The notes beneath the pieces were generated by a model. It did no database searches, was not told where the DNA came from, and saw only the letters and a list, made by a program, of their open reading frames with translations. Below are positions 9,941-18,710 of a DNA stretch of 30,755 nucleotides, piece after piece. Origin of the DNA: CAZNDN01 sp964571815 (lineage in GTDB: Bacteria > Fibrobacterota > Chitinivibrionia > Chitinivibrionales > WJKA01); the NCBI GenBank assembly GCA_964571815.1, contig CAZNDN010000037.1, positions 1-30,755 of the forward strand, read 5' to 3'. The first letter of the stretch is position 1. Every line of letters starts with the position of its first letter. The translations under genes were made by a program, and so were the position numbers.

Positions 9941-9969
9941 TTGTCCGCCCGGTCTCCTTTTCATGTATT
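9941..9969 (+). promoter_or_regulatory. Candidate promoter for the radical SAM-KS-CLF gene
   Basis: TTGTCC (9941-9946) and TGTATT (9964-9969) are separated by 17 bases, each matching four of six sigma-70 consensus positions. The site lies about 135 bp before the chosen start of the large gene, within the 339-bp divergent region (9766-10104) whose other half holds no recognisable gene. Confidence 0.35.
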
Positions 9970-10083
9970 TTGATAAGTTATGGCGCCCGAGCATACGTAT
10001 GAGAAAATACACGTTTGAAGCTCCCGCGGCTTTTTTTCGACAGAGGGGCGAATGCCCGAAAACTCGAGACCGGTCCGAGTTCC

Positions 10084-10095
10084 ACGAATATTCGT
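10084..10095. promoter_or_regulatory. Perfect 12-bp palindrome just before the start codon
   Basis: ACGAATATTCGT is a perfect inverted repeat ending 9 bases before the ATG at 10105. It occupies the place where a Shine-Dalgarno sequence would be expected, and no such sequence is visible. It could be an operator or a small hairpin that limits translation. It could also be chance. Confidence 0.3.
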
Positions 10096-10104
10096 AGTTA
10101 TCAC

Positions 10105-13100
10105 ATGAAAGTTACCTTCGTCTATCCTCGTTTCGAGAAATTCCTTTCGACCAACACCGACCTTGACAGCGGCCTGGTGGACTATTTCCTTGGAGATTTC
10201 ACCACGCCGCCTTCGCTGGGCATTCCCATTCTTGCCGCCTTGACACCTCCGGATGTCGACATCGAGCTTATCGACGACAACAGCGGCGATGCGATCAATT
10301 ACGATGAGCCGGTCGATCTGGTGGCAATTAACTGTTTCACGCCGCAAGCCGTACGAGCATTTGAGATAGCCGACGGGTTTCGTGCGCGGGGCACGAAAGT
10401 GATCATGGGAGGACTGTTCCCGTCGTTCATGGTTGATGAGTGCCTCGCTCATGCGGATTCGGTGGCGCTCGGCGAAGGAGAGCCCGTGTGGGGTCGCATA
10501 CTGAATGATGTTCGCAACGGCCTGCTTCGCACGAGCTATCGGGGAGGAGCGCGTATGGACCTGTCGACCATGCCCGTTCCGAAACGGGAGATCTTCTACG
10601 CCCGGGACACCTACGATTGGGACGAGGACCTGGTGCAGGTGAGTCGCGGCTGTTCGTACAACTGCGCAATGTGTTCGCTTCCCGCCCACATGGGAAGTCG
10701 AATACGGCTGCGGCCCGTGGAAGATGTGGTCCGCGAAGTAGCGGAACTAAGGCACGAGAACGTGTATCTTGCCGATGACACGCTCTTCTTTCCGCATCGC
10801 AAGCTCGGGGAGTATGCCCGCAAGCTGTTTGAATCGCTCGCACCGCTGGGGAAAAAGTACTTCGTGTCTTCCACGATGGCGCTCAACGCCGACCCGGCCT
10901 TCCTCGATCTGGCCGCGCGGGCGGGGGTGAAGAACTTCTACTGCACGATGAATGTCGACCCGATTTCGATTCGTGCGCTTCAGGGGGGAACCAATGAGCG
11001 GCGCAGGCTGCGGGAGCTGGTCGCGAGTTTGCGCGATCGCGACATCCGGTTCTTCGGCTCCTGCGCGCTGGGGCGAGACTGGGACGACGAGAGCATAGGG
11101 GAGAGAATTCTGGAGCTGTTCGATTATGCGGATATTCATACGGCCGAGTTCTTCTTGTTCACTCCGTATCCGGGGTCGGTTCACTGGGACCGGCTTGAGC
11201 GTCAGGGAAGAATCATCGATCGTGACTGGAGCCGTTTCAACGGTGCACATGTGGTGAGTCGACCGCTGAAAATGACCGCCGACCGATTGTCGGAGCAGTT
11301 CACGACCGTGTGGAACGAGTTTTTCCGCTCCCGGAAGCGCAGCCACGCTGCCGCTCTGGAGCCGGCAACCTATCGTGAGGGTATCCAGGTGGTGGGCAAA
11401 CCTCTGGAGCGCAGAGGTGTGCAGGGCAGGGCGGCTATCACGGGTGTTGGTCTCCTGAGCCCGATCGGTAACGATCACGAGGAGATTCTCGACGCCCTTC
11501 GTCGGGCACGACACGGTCTTTCTCCCATTACGCTTTTCGATGCGTCGCACTTTCGCACGTCGATTGGTGGACAGGTGCGGGATTTCAGAGCCGAGTCGCT
11601 CCTGACGAAGCGGGAGATGGAAGAATACGAGGACGACTACCTTCGCTACGGGATCTGGTCGGCGCGGCGGGCGATCGCTGACGCCGGGCTGGCGTGGAAG
11701 GTGGGAGAGGTGCGGCGTGACGTGGCGCTGGTGTTGGGCACCTGCAACGGCGGACTGCGCTCGGCCGAAGCTGAGTATGGCTGGAAACACGGCAAGGCGC
11801 AGCGGGCATTTGACGAAAAGATGAACCTTCAGGCCCAGTATTACGGTTTCGGCAAGGCGCTCGCCGCGGCATTGGGTATCGGAGGCGAATGCTGGGTGGT
11901 GGTGACCGCCTGCTCGGCGGCGACCAATGCCCTGGGTATTGCCCGGATGCTTGTGAGCGAAGGATACTACTCAACGGTGTTGGTAGGCGCTTCAGATACA
12001 ATGTGCGTGTCAAACGTTGCGGGCTTTGACGGGCTCAAGGCGACGTCGACGGAGCGGGCGGCCCCGTTTTCGCTGCCGGTCGGTCTCAACGTGGGTGAGG
12101 GAGCCTGTTTCTGGGTGGTTGAGGATATGCAGCAGGCCCTGCTTCGTCATGCGCGCTGTCTGGGAACGATCGAAGGACATGCCGATACCGGTGACGCCTA
12201 TCACCCGACGGCGCCCGACCCTCGCGGTGAGGGTGTGTATCGGACGCTCAGAAACACGGTTGAGGATGCGGGGATCGGGCTTGAAGATCTGGGATGCATC
12301 AATGCTCACGGTACCGGTACCGAGGCCAACGACAGGGCCGAAAGCCGGGGCATCGCGCGCCTGATCGGCTCCCGTCAAATCCCCGTCGTATCTCTGAAGT
12401 CGTTCTTCGGACACTGTATGGGGGTAACCGGGCTGCTGGAGGCTACCTGCGGCCTCTATGCGATGCGTGAGGGATTTGTTCCCCCGACGATCAACTTCAC
12501 CGAGCCGCGCCCGGGCTGCAACCTTGATTACGTGCCCAACACGCCCAGAGAGAAACGGTATCGATGTTTCATTTCCTCTAACTACGCATTCGGCGGCAAC
12601 AACGCCGCGGTAGTGATATCTTCGTGGGACGAGAGGAGCGCGGCACCCCGGCCCGCGGAGGAGCGGACGGTGGTGACCGGCGCCGGCACGGTAACGTCGC
12701 TGGGCCTCGGCAGTGGCCCCTTGCTGGCCGCGCTTCGAAGCGGGAACACAGGAATCGGCGATACGGGCAGGCTGGGCCTGCCCCACACGAAATCGTCCAT
12801 GGCCGGGCTCGTACCGCGGTTTCGAGCTTCGGAGGTTGACCGGCGACTCGATTTCTCGGGGCTCAATTCTATCAGCAGGTTTGCCGTTGCCGCCTCGTCC
12901 CTTGCCCTGAGTGACGCGGGGCTGAAGGTGACGAGGCGCAATGCGGAAGATGTCGGTATTGCCATGGGAGTGTGCAATGGACCGCCGGAGACCGCCCACA
13001 TGGACAAAGTGTTCGAGTCGGATACCTACGGCGCGGATATCGGTTCGTTTTCAAACATAACCGCGAACTCGACGGCGGGATGGGTATCGAGTGCGCTGTG

Positions 13101-13860
13101 CCTGAAGGGGGTCAACACGTCGGTTGCACCGGGACCGCATGCGGGCCTTCAGAGCCTTGCGTACGCCCATCTTGCCCTTCATCGAGGCCGAAGCAAGGCG
13201 GTGTTGGCTGCTGCTGCCGATGAAGTCTACCCACAGACGTATTTCAACTACGATATGATCGGGTACTTGTTTCATGGTGAGGAGGAGCGGGATTACCGGC
13301 TGAGGGCCGAAGAAAAGCGGCGTAAAGTGCTCGGAGAAGGAGCGGGTGTTCTGGTTCTGGAAACCGCTGCGCATGCTGAGCAGCGCGGCGCGGAGGTGCT
13401 TGCCGAAGTTGCGGGGTACGGCATGAGCATGGATGCCGGAGCTTTTTCGGAGCAATGTATGGAAACGGACGGGCTCGTGCACGCCGTGGAGATCGCACTC
13501 ACCAGAGGCGGGGTTTCAGCCGGGGATGTCGACCTGGTCGCATGGGCGCCGCAGGGGAACGCACAGGATTGCAAGATGCTGGAGACGCTCGAAACGGTAC
13601 TCGGAAAAAGAAGTACGACGGTCCCGCTGGTTACCACGACATTCAATACCGGATATATCGAATCGGCATCAATTCTTGTGACTATCGGGGCCTTACTGGC
13701 GGCCGTTCATGATGCCGGCGGCTTGTGGCCTCAGCGAACCGGGTTATCGCGTATCGACACAAGGCCGATGCCGGCTCGTCGGCGTACGCTTCTGGCGCTG
13801 GGCAGCAGTGACGTGGGGTACAATATGGCGGTGGTTCTGAGGATACCGCCGCGGCCCTGA
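10105..13860 (+). CDS. B12-binding/radical SAM - ketosynthase - degenerate ketosynthase (CLF-like) fusion protein
   Basis: This 1251-residue protein has three parts. Residues 1-430 are a cobalamin-binding-type Rossmann domain (GGLFPSF ... SVALGEGEP) followed by a radical SAM domain with CSYNCAMC (Cys183, 187, 190) to hold the 4Fe-4S cluster. Residues 442-850 are a beta-ketoacyl synthase with a full Cys-His-His set: Cys603 in TACSAATN, His735 in NAHGTGTEAND and His770 in FFGHCMG. Residues 855-1251 are a second ketosynthase fold that keeps KVLGEGAGVLVLE but lacks the triad (Cys position is Pro1011 in APGPHAG; the His sites read WAPQGN and FNTGYIE). That resembles a type II polyketide KS-alpha/KS-beta (chain length factor) pair made as one chain. 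The start is ATG 10105, where family homology begins; a TTG at 10015 is also in frame. The product is unknown. The fusion is the most unusual gene here. Confidence 0.9.
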   Translation: MKVTFVYPRFEKFLSTNTDLDSGLVDYFLGDFTTPPSLGIPILAALTPPDVDIELIDDNSGDAINYDEPVDLVAINCFTPQAVRAFEIADGFRARGTKVIMGGLFPSFMVDECLAHADSVALGEGEPVWGRILNDVRNGLLRTSYRGGARMDLSTMPVPKREIFYARDTYDWDEDLVQVSRGCSYNCAMCSLPAHMGSRIRLRPVEDVVREVAELRHENVYLADDTLFFPHRKLGEYARKLFESLAPLGKKYFVSSTMALNADPAFLDLAARAGVKNFYCTMNVDPISIRALQGGTNERRRLRELVASLRDRDIRFFGSCALGRDWDDESIGERILELFDYADIHTAEFFLFTPYPGSVHWDRLERQGRIIDRDWSRFNGAHVVSRPLKMTADRLSEQFTTVWNEFFRSRKRSHAAALEPATYREGIQVVGKPLERRGVQGRAAITGVGLLSPIGNDHEEILDALRRARHGLSPITLFDASHFRTSIGGQVRDFRAESLLTKREMEEYEDDYLRYGIWSARRAIADAGLAWKVGEVRRDVALVLGTCNGGLRSAEAEYGWKHGKAQRAFDEKMNLQAQYYGFGKALAAALGIGGECWVVVTACSAATNALGIARMLVSEGYYSTVLVGASDTMCVSNVAGFDGLKATSTERAAPFSLPVGLNVGEGACFWVVEDMQQALLRHARCLGTIEGHADTGDAYHPTAPDPRGEGVYRTLRNTVEDAGIGLEDLGCINAHGTGTEANDRAESRGIARLIGSRQIPVVSLKSFFGHCMGVTGLLEATCGLYAMREGFVPPTINFTEPRPGCNLDYVPNTPREKRYRCFISSNYAFGGNNAAVVISSWDERSAAPRPAEERTVVTGAGTVTSLGLGSGPLLAALRSGNTGIGDTGRLGLPHTKSSMAGLVPRFRASEVDRRLDFSGLNSISRFAVAASSLALSDAGLKVTRRNAEDVGIAMGVCNGPPETAHMDKVFESDTYGADIGSFSNITANSTAGWVSSALCLKGVNTSVAPGPHAGLQSLAYAHLALHRGRSKAVLAAAADEVYPQTYFNYDMIGYLFHGEEERDYRLRAEEKRRKVLGEGAGVLVLETAAHAEQRGAEVLAEVAGYGMSMDAGAFSEQCMETDGLVHAVEIALTRGGVSAGDVDLVAWAPQGNAQDCKMLETLETVLGKRSTTVPLVTTTFNTGYIESASILVTIGALLAAVHDAGGLWPQRTGLSRIDTRPMPARRRTLLALGSSDVGYNMAVVLRIPPRP

Positions 13861-13885
13861 GCAGTACGGGACGCCGTGTGCCGTC

Positions 13886-16800
13886 CTACATGGTCAGCAG
13901 CCGTCGAGCGAAAATCTCCGCAACCGGATTCCCATCAATTCTTCCCGCAAGGTGGACCTGGCAGATTCGCCGGTATCCTTTGCCCTCCGGGCGCTCGACC
14001 ACGGCATGGGCCGGGCCCCAGGGCAGAAGCCAGCCGCCGTCGCCCGATGTAAGGATAGGGTTCCAGTCCCCGGTGTCGGCGATTATTGCCGATGCGAGCG
14101 GTTTCGGCCGATCGTCGGCCGCATCGTACCAGAACTTGAAATCCTCCGGCTTGAATCCTTCAACCAGGGGGTGGCCCGTGTCGCGGGAAACGAAGTGAAC
14201 GGGGCACATGCCGCACTCCCTGACTTCGATCTTCGTCCCGGCGAGACGGTACGTTCCCGGAGAGAGTTCCAGGAGGATTGCGCGGGCTCCTTTCGCGACG
14301 GCGGCCTTGACGAGTGTGCGCTTTCGTTGCAGCATGGAGAAGCTGTCGATGAGAATGACCTGGTACGGGGTGATAGTTCCGGAGTAGACGCGTCGCATGC
14401 CCAGCCGGTCGGCCAGCCGCGATGCCTTGCCTCCGGGCGAGCCGATGATATACGCAACGGGCGGATCTTCCCACAGCGCGGGGCGGCATGCGCGGCGCGG
14501 AAAGATTTCCAGGGCGATGTCCGTTTCGTGGACGACCGTGCCGTGCTTCAGCAGAGCCAGTCGGACCTGAGCCGTGGTTCGCCGCTTGACCGGCGGGGCC
14601 GTGCATTCAATCGTGCCCTGGCAGAGACTGTCACCGGCGGGAACCCGTGCCCGTGTCCTGCCGGCATGCAGGGTAGCGCCGTCGCACTCCACGCGGTAAC
14701 GGATCTCGCAATCTCGCATCTTGTCGGGGCGGTCGTTGCATACCCATGCCTCGCAGGACATGGTTTCTCCCTCGATGAAAGCGTGTCGATCCGTGCGGAG
14801 GCTGACAATGGTCGGCTGCAGCAGGTCGCGATACACGAAATAGGCCGGCTTCGGGCCGCGGTCCACATCCATGATCGCCTTCATCCATCCCGCGGGGAAC
14901 GCATCGATGAACAGGTGCACGGCGAAGCTGTTCATGCTGCTGTTGCGACGGAACGCTTCGGTCTGGATTCCAACGGCCCACGCCTGATGTGCCCGGCTTG
15001 CCCGGATCCAGTCTTTGACTGTGTGCTGCGTATCGAACCAGAGACGGTAGTGAGTGCCGGCCTGCGCCCCGGTGATGCGTCGGGGACTCCATGTACATTC
15101 TTCGTCGGGCGTTTTCGGGAGCCAGTCGGGGGGGTAGTACTTCTTCATGACGCTCAACGGGTCAAGCCCCTCGGCGCCGAACTCCCCGCATCCGTACATC
15201 CACCCCTTTTTGATCGGCATCCAGAAACCCTTGTGGAGCTTACCGAGGTCGAGCATGTGGCCGTTGTACCACCCGCAATAGCAGTGATTGTCGGGGTAGC
15301 CGGGCGCGGGAGGGTCGTAGTCGCCGTCGACGGCCTTGATGACCCGGTCGGGGTTGGCCAGGCGAACCGCCCTGTCGGCGGCGGCGAAGAAGCTCTCGAG
15401 CTGCTCTCGCGTCGCTTCACGCGTACGCTTGATATGGTGCCAGTTCCAGGGAAAGGGCTCGTTGATATACGTTACCACGACATTGCAGGGGTGGTTTCGG
15501 ACCAGCCGTTCCATCTCGTGGGCCTGCCGCACGCATTCGCAGAACTGATTGGGCCGAAGCTTGCCGAAGAGGGGAAGGTCGGTCTGGGTCATCACGCCCA
15601 GACGGTCGCAGTAGTCGTAGATTTCGGGCTGCACCGGCCGCTGCGTCAGACGGAGGAAATTCATGTTGGCTATCTTTGCCAGGAGAAGGTCGTCGCGGAG
15701 CCGGCGCCAACGTTTATGGAAGACGCACTGCTGGAGGTGGCCCATGGTGTTTGCGCCCCGGAGACGAACCTCCCTGCCGTTGAGATACATACGCCCGCGC
15801 GGCGTACTCCGCTCGTCCATGACAAAGCTTCGCATGCCGAACTGCCTGCTCTGTCTGTCGACAAGTTTCCCCGTGCCGTCGCAGAGCGAGACCTGAAGCT
15901 GGTACAGCCACGGTTGGTCGGGTGACCAGAGACGTGCCCGCGGCATGTCGAAGGAAAGTCGCAGGAAGTGAACCCCGGAGCGAAGCGGTTCGATGGTGGG
16001 AAAGGATCGATTGCGGAACACTGTCGTGCGAAAGTTGCGGCCGAATACCGAGAGTCGAACGCGATAGTCCTTCTCCTCACGCGTGGTATTCCGGATTTCC
16101 ACCCACGCTTCCGCCCGTCGAAGGTTTCGATCGGGCCGTACGAAAATGTCGTCGACGAACATCTCCGGTCGCGCTTCGAGAAATACGTCTTGATAGATGC
16201 CCATGCCGGCCGGGCAATGATGCCACCCCTTCTCGGGGTCATCGTAGCCCAACCCGGTCGCGGCGTACACCTTTTCCCCTCTTCCCTGCTGCATCGTGAA
16301 GTCATTCTCGACCTTCACCAGTACCACATTCTCTCCGGTGTGGAGATGGGGGGTGCAGTCAAACTCGAATGGCGCAAAGAAACCCTCGTGGGAGCCCGGG
16401 AAGGCACCGTTGACAAAGACGTGGGCCTTGTAGTCGACTGCCTTGAAACAGATGTAGACCGCGCCGGCGCGCATCATACCCGGACCGACATCGGCTTTCA
16501 TCCGGTACAAGGTTGTTGCCTTGCCCAGCGGTTCGCCGTAGTGGGGCAGCTTGACCCGGCGCCAGGTTCCCTTTCCGGCGAGCGCACGGCTGAAGTCACG
16601 GCGGTCTTCGTCCGTCTCGATGCGCCAATCGGCCTGGGTGATGGGCATGCGGTTTCGCCCGGGGACGTCCCGTGGGGCGAAGTTTCTGAGAAAAGGGGCG
16701 TATTCGGCCCTGCGTCGCTTCAGCAGGACGTTCAGCTCACGTCTTGAGCTTAGTTTCTTGAGAGGAGTCCAGACGGTTTTTGCGGGCTCGTGTGCGGCGG

Positions 16801-16918
16801 GAAGGGGATTTCGGTGGAGTTCGGGAGGGGAGGGAGCCACGAGCGTCTTGTCCCGATAGGACTGTCTCTGAGCCGCAATCTGAGCGTACAAATCAAGCTG
16901 TGGTTGGTCTGAGGGCAT
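13886..16918 (-). CDS. Glycoside hydrolase family 2 protein (beta-galactosidase/glucuronidase-like), cytoplasmic
   Basis: This 1010-residue protein shows the GH2 order: a jelly-roll sugar-binding domain (about residues 85-270), an Ig-like domain, then the TIM barrel. Glu487 in TYINEPFPW is the expected acid/base and Glu579 in GCGEFGAEGL the nucleophile; the 92-residue spacing agrees with GH2 glucuronidases. The last 200 residues (from AYIIGSPGGKASRLADRLG) look like a degenerate class I glutamine-amidotransferase-like fold, an add-on seen in some GH2 enzymes. There is no signal peptide, so it probably acts on imported oligosaccharides. The ATG at 16918 has GGAG seven bases upstream and is preferred to a GTG at 16960. 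Substrate cannot be told from sequence. It is last in a minus-strand run after folA, 246 bp away, and ends 25 bp from the convergent fusion gene. Confidence 0.88.
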   Translation of the reverse strand: MPSDQPQLDLYAQIAAQRQSYRDKTLVAPSPPELHRNPLPAAHEPAKTVWTPLKKLSSRRELNVLLKRRRAEYAPFLRNFAPRDVPGRNRMPITQADWRIETDEDRRDFSRALAGKGTWRRVKLPHYGEPLGKATTLYRMKADVGPGMMRAGAVYICFKAVDYKAHVFVNGAFPGSHEGFFAPFEFDCTPHLHTGENVVLVKVENDFTMQQGRGEKVYAATGLGYDDPEKGWHHCPAGMGIYQDVFLEARPEMFVDDIFVRPDRNLRRAEAWVEIRNTTREEKDYRVRLSVFGRNFRTTVFRNRSFPTIEPLRSGVHFLRLSFDMPRARLWSPDQPWLYQLQVSLCDGTGKLVDRQSRQFGMRSFVMDERSTPRGRMYLNGREVRLRGANTMGHLQQCVFHKRWRRLRDDLLLAKIANMNFLRLTQRPVQPEIYDYCDRLGVMTQTDLPLFGKLRPNQFCECVRQAHEMERLVRNHPCNVVVTYINEPFPWNWHHIKRTREATREQLESFFAAADRAVRLANPDRVIKAVDGDYDPPAPGYPDNHCYCGWYNGHMLDLGKLHKGFWMPIKKGWMYGCGEFGAEGLDPLSVMKKYYPPDWLPKTPDEECTWSPRRITGAQAGTHYRLWFDTQHTVKDWIRASRAHQAWAVGIQTEAFRRNSSMNSFAVHLFIDAFPAGWMKAIMDVDRGPKPAYFVYRDLLQPTIVSLRTDRHAFIEGETMSCEAWVCNDRPDKMRDCEIRYRVECDGATLHAGRTRARVPAGDSLCQGTIECTAPPVKRRTTAQVRLALLKHGTVVHETDIALEIFPRRACRPALWEDPPVAYIIGSPGGKASRLADRLGMRRVYSGTITPYQVILIDSFSMLQRKRTLVKAAVAKGARAILLELSPGTYRLAGTKIEVRECGMCPVHFVSRDTGHPLVEGFKPEDFKFWYDAADDRPKPLASAIIADTGDWNPILTSGDGGWLLPWGPAHAVVERPEGKGYRRICQVHLAGRIDGNPVAEIFARRLLTM

Positions 16919-17164
16919 GGCTATGCTCCGTTGGGGGTGATACGGCAATGGCTGCTCCACCGGTGCGCTGCAGTGTCGGTCGAGGCGGTGACGGTTTCGG
17001 GGTGGGCGGAGCCCGGGCGTTCCCGTGCTTTTCCCCCGGCGCCTTCGGAGAAACTCTCAACCGAGTGCGCCGCGCCGACCGGGACGGCCGGGTTGCGTGT
17101 CATGGTCGGTCCGTTCATACTCGTGTACAGGTGCACGCCGGGCCTCGGGAGTATTCGGAACTCA
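16919..17164. other. Intergenic region between folA and the GH2 gene
   Basis: This 246-bp GC-rich stretch contains open frames on both strands but none with a recognisable start, homology or neighbour overlap. Apart from the GGAG Shine-Dalgarno sequence for the GH2 gene just above 16918, I see no clear promoter or terminator. Confidence 0.4.
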
Positions 17165-17725
17165 TCAATTGCGACCGGGCACCCGTTCATCATTTCCTTT
17201 TCGTCTTCGGTACGTCAGGTAGGAGAAGCTCACGTCTTTTCCACTCAGGCGGTCGCGGCCGCGGTGGTCTTCTCTGCAGGCAACGCGCCACTCCCGGTCG
17301 TCGACCTCGGGAAACAGGACGTCGCCGTCGTAATCCTCGTGGATTACGGTCAACTCGAGCGTGTGGGCGATCGGCAGGGCCTGGCGGTAGACCGAAGTTC
17401 CTCCGGTAATGAATGCTTTGGGGGCGTCTTTATTCCGGCAGTGCGCGACAGCATCGTCCAGCGAGAAGAAGGCCGTTGCGCCCCGTGGGTGGTATCCTTT
17501 ATCAAAGGTAAGCACGAGGTTCTCGCGTCCGGGCAGCGGTCGTGATGAGGCGGGCAGTGATTCAAAAGTCCGATCACCCATGATACAGGGATGACCCATG
17601 GTAAGTGCCTTGAACCGCGCGAAGTCTTCGGAGAGCCGCCAGGGTATTCTGCTCCCGCTGCCGATGACACGGTTGCGGGCCAGGGCGGCGATGATTATGA
17701 TCCTGGTCGGCGCGATCGACATCAT
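17165..17725 (-). CDS. folA: Dihydrofolate reductase
   Basis: Reduces dihydrofolate to tetrahydrofolate with NADPH, regenerating the cofactor oxidised by thymidylate synthase next door. The 186 residues carry the standard features: IIAALARNRVIG at the N-terminus, IPWRLSEDFARFK with the active-site acidic residue, MGDRTFESL, RPLPGRENLVLT, the NADPH loop GGTSVYRQAL, and GDVLFPEV near the end. The start ATG overlaps the thyA stop in an ATGA, so the genes are translationally coupled. The N-terminus has two adjacent ATGs; the first is used here because of the overlap. The C-terminal dozen residues are basic and not conserved. Confidence 0.95.
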   Translation of the reverse strand: MMSIAPTRIIIIAALARNRVIGSGSRIPWRLSEDFARFKALTMGHPCIMGDRTFESLPASSRPLPGRENLVLTFDKGYHPRGATAFFSLDDAVAHCRNKDAPKAFITGGTSVYRQALPIAHTLELTVIHEDYDGDVLFPEVDDREWRVACREDHRGRDRLSGKDVSFSYLTYRRRKGNDERVPGRN

Positions 17726-18588
17726 ACGGCGATCTCGAATTGGATGCGGGGGTGATGGCGGTAGTTGTGCACGGTGGAATGCTCGGCGGTCCAGTCGAAG
17801 ATCGAAGTGAAGGGGTGTGTTACCACCGCGGGAAGTTCGAAGGGCTCCCGTCCCAATTGCAGATTGAGCCCGTCGACGTGGTTGACGTACACGTGGGTGT
17901 CGGCCAGAAAGCCGACAAGGCGGCCTTCACGAAGCCCGGCTTCGCGGGCCAGCAAGTGAAGCATGAGGCCGTAGCTTGCGATGTTGAACGGCAGTCCGAG
18001 GGCCACGTCGACCGAGCGCTGGCTCCAGAGAAGGTGCAGGCGTTCGTCGGAGACTACCACTTGAAAGCAGAAGTGGCAGGGCGGAAGCGCCATGCGGTAA
18101 AAATCGACGGGGTTCCATGCGGAGACGATCATGCGGCGATCTCCGGGGTCTGCTTTGAGGGTACCGACCACCGCGGCAAGCTGGTCGACACCTTTCCCTT
18201 CGGGCGGTGAATCGTATGCTGTATACGAGGCGCCGAAATGGCGCCATTGCCATCCGTAGATCGGGCCGAGTTCTCGTTCCTCGGCCATCTTTTTTTTCGT
18301 TTCCGGTTCGTGACCGTACGGCACTTTGTCGGGGCTGCACCACTCATCCCAGATATGGTTGTTGCGGTCCTGAAGCCAGTGCTTGTCGGTAATGCCCTTG
18401 ATAAAGAATTCCAGTTCGGTGGCCACCAGTCTGAGCGGAACCCTTTTCGTGGTCAGCAGCGGAAAGCCTTCGGCCATGTCGTGCTCGAACATGACACCGG
18501 GGTAGCTGATGGTGTCGATGCCGGTTCGAGACGATTTCGGGCTGCCCTCGCCGAGAATTTTTCGTACTATGGCATGGTAGGATTTCAT
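17722..18588 (-). CDS. thyA: Thymidylate synthase (ThyA type)
   Basis: Converts dUMP to dTMP using methylene-tetrahydrofolate, releasing dihydrofolate for FolA. At 288 residues it is slightly longer than the 264-residue E. coli enzyme; the extra residues are mostly in the middle (about 95-140), as in many bacteria. Visible motifs are FPLLTTKRV, the nucleophilic Cys in ALPPCHFCFQ, the dUMP-binding QRSVDVALGLPFNIASYG, and DTHVYVNHVDGL. It precedes and overlaps folA by 4 bp, a classic pairing. The start at ATG 18586-18588 has only a modest CGGA upstream. A 122-bp gap lies between it and the pyrophosphorylase gene. Confidence 0.97.
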   Translation of the reverse strand: MKSYHAIVRKILGEGSPKSSRTGIDTISYPGVMFEHDMAEGFPLLTTKRVPLRLVATELEFFIKGITDKHWLQDRNNHIWDEWCSPDKVPYGHEPETKKKMAEERELGPIYGWQWRHFGASYTAYDSPPEGKGVDQLAAVVGTLKADPGDRRMIVSAWNPVDFYRMALPPCHFCFQVVVSDERLHLLWSQRSVDVALGLPFNIASYGLMLHLLAREAGLREGRLVGFLADTHVYVNHVDGLNLQLGREPFELPAVVTHPFTSIFDWTAEHSTVHNYRHHPRIQFEIAV

Positions 18589-18710
18589 GATCGATCCGAG
18601 ATACCGTGGTTCATCCGAACGGAAAGAAAATACAAAAGCGTGGCGGCCGCTGCCGGAGAGAGGGCAACGGAGCCGGTTTCGATTCGTATGGCTGCCCGCG
18701 GCGGGAGATA

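Noticed and set aside
9999..10097. 32-codon frame from an ATG at 9999, ending seven bases before the fusion gene start
   Set aside because: Considered as a leader peptide, but it has no ribosome binding site and no attenuator-like codon run; overlap with the palindrome is probably incidental.
10015..10104. Alternative TTG start adding 30 residues to the fusion protein
   Set aside because: The added residues lack similarity to B12-binding domains, and MKVTFVYPRF at 10105 is the usual kind of beginning.
10747..12999. Two long minus-strand frames (347 and 329 codons) inside the fusion gene
   Set aside because: Antisense shadows of the radical SAM and ketosynthase domains.
13866..13886. GGACG/CGTCC hairpin between the fusion gene and the GH2 gene
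   Set aside because: Only five base pairs, no T-run, and overlaps the GH2 stop codon; too weak to call a terminator.
13952..15925. 657-codon plus-strand open frame
   Set aside because: Lies wholly antisense to the GH2 gene, whose catalytic motifs are clear; no recognisable domains.
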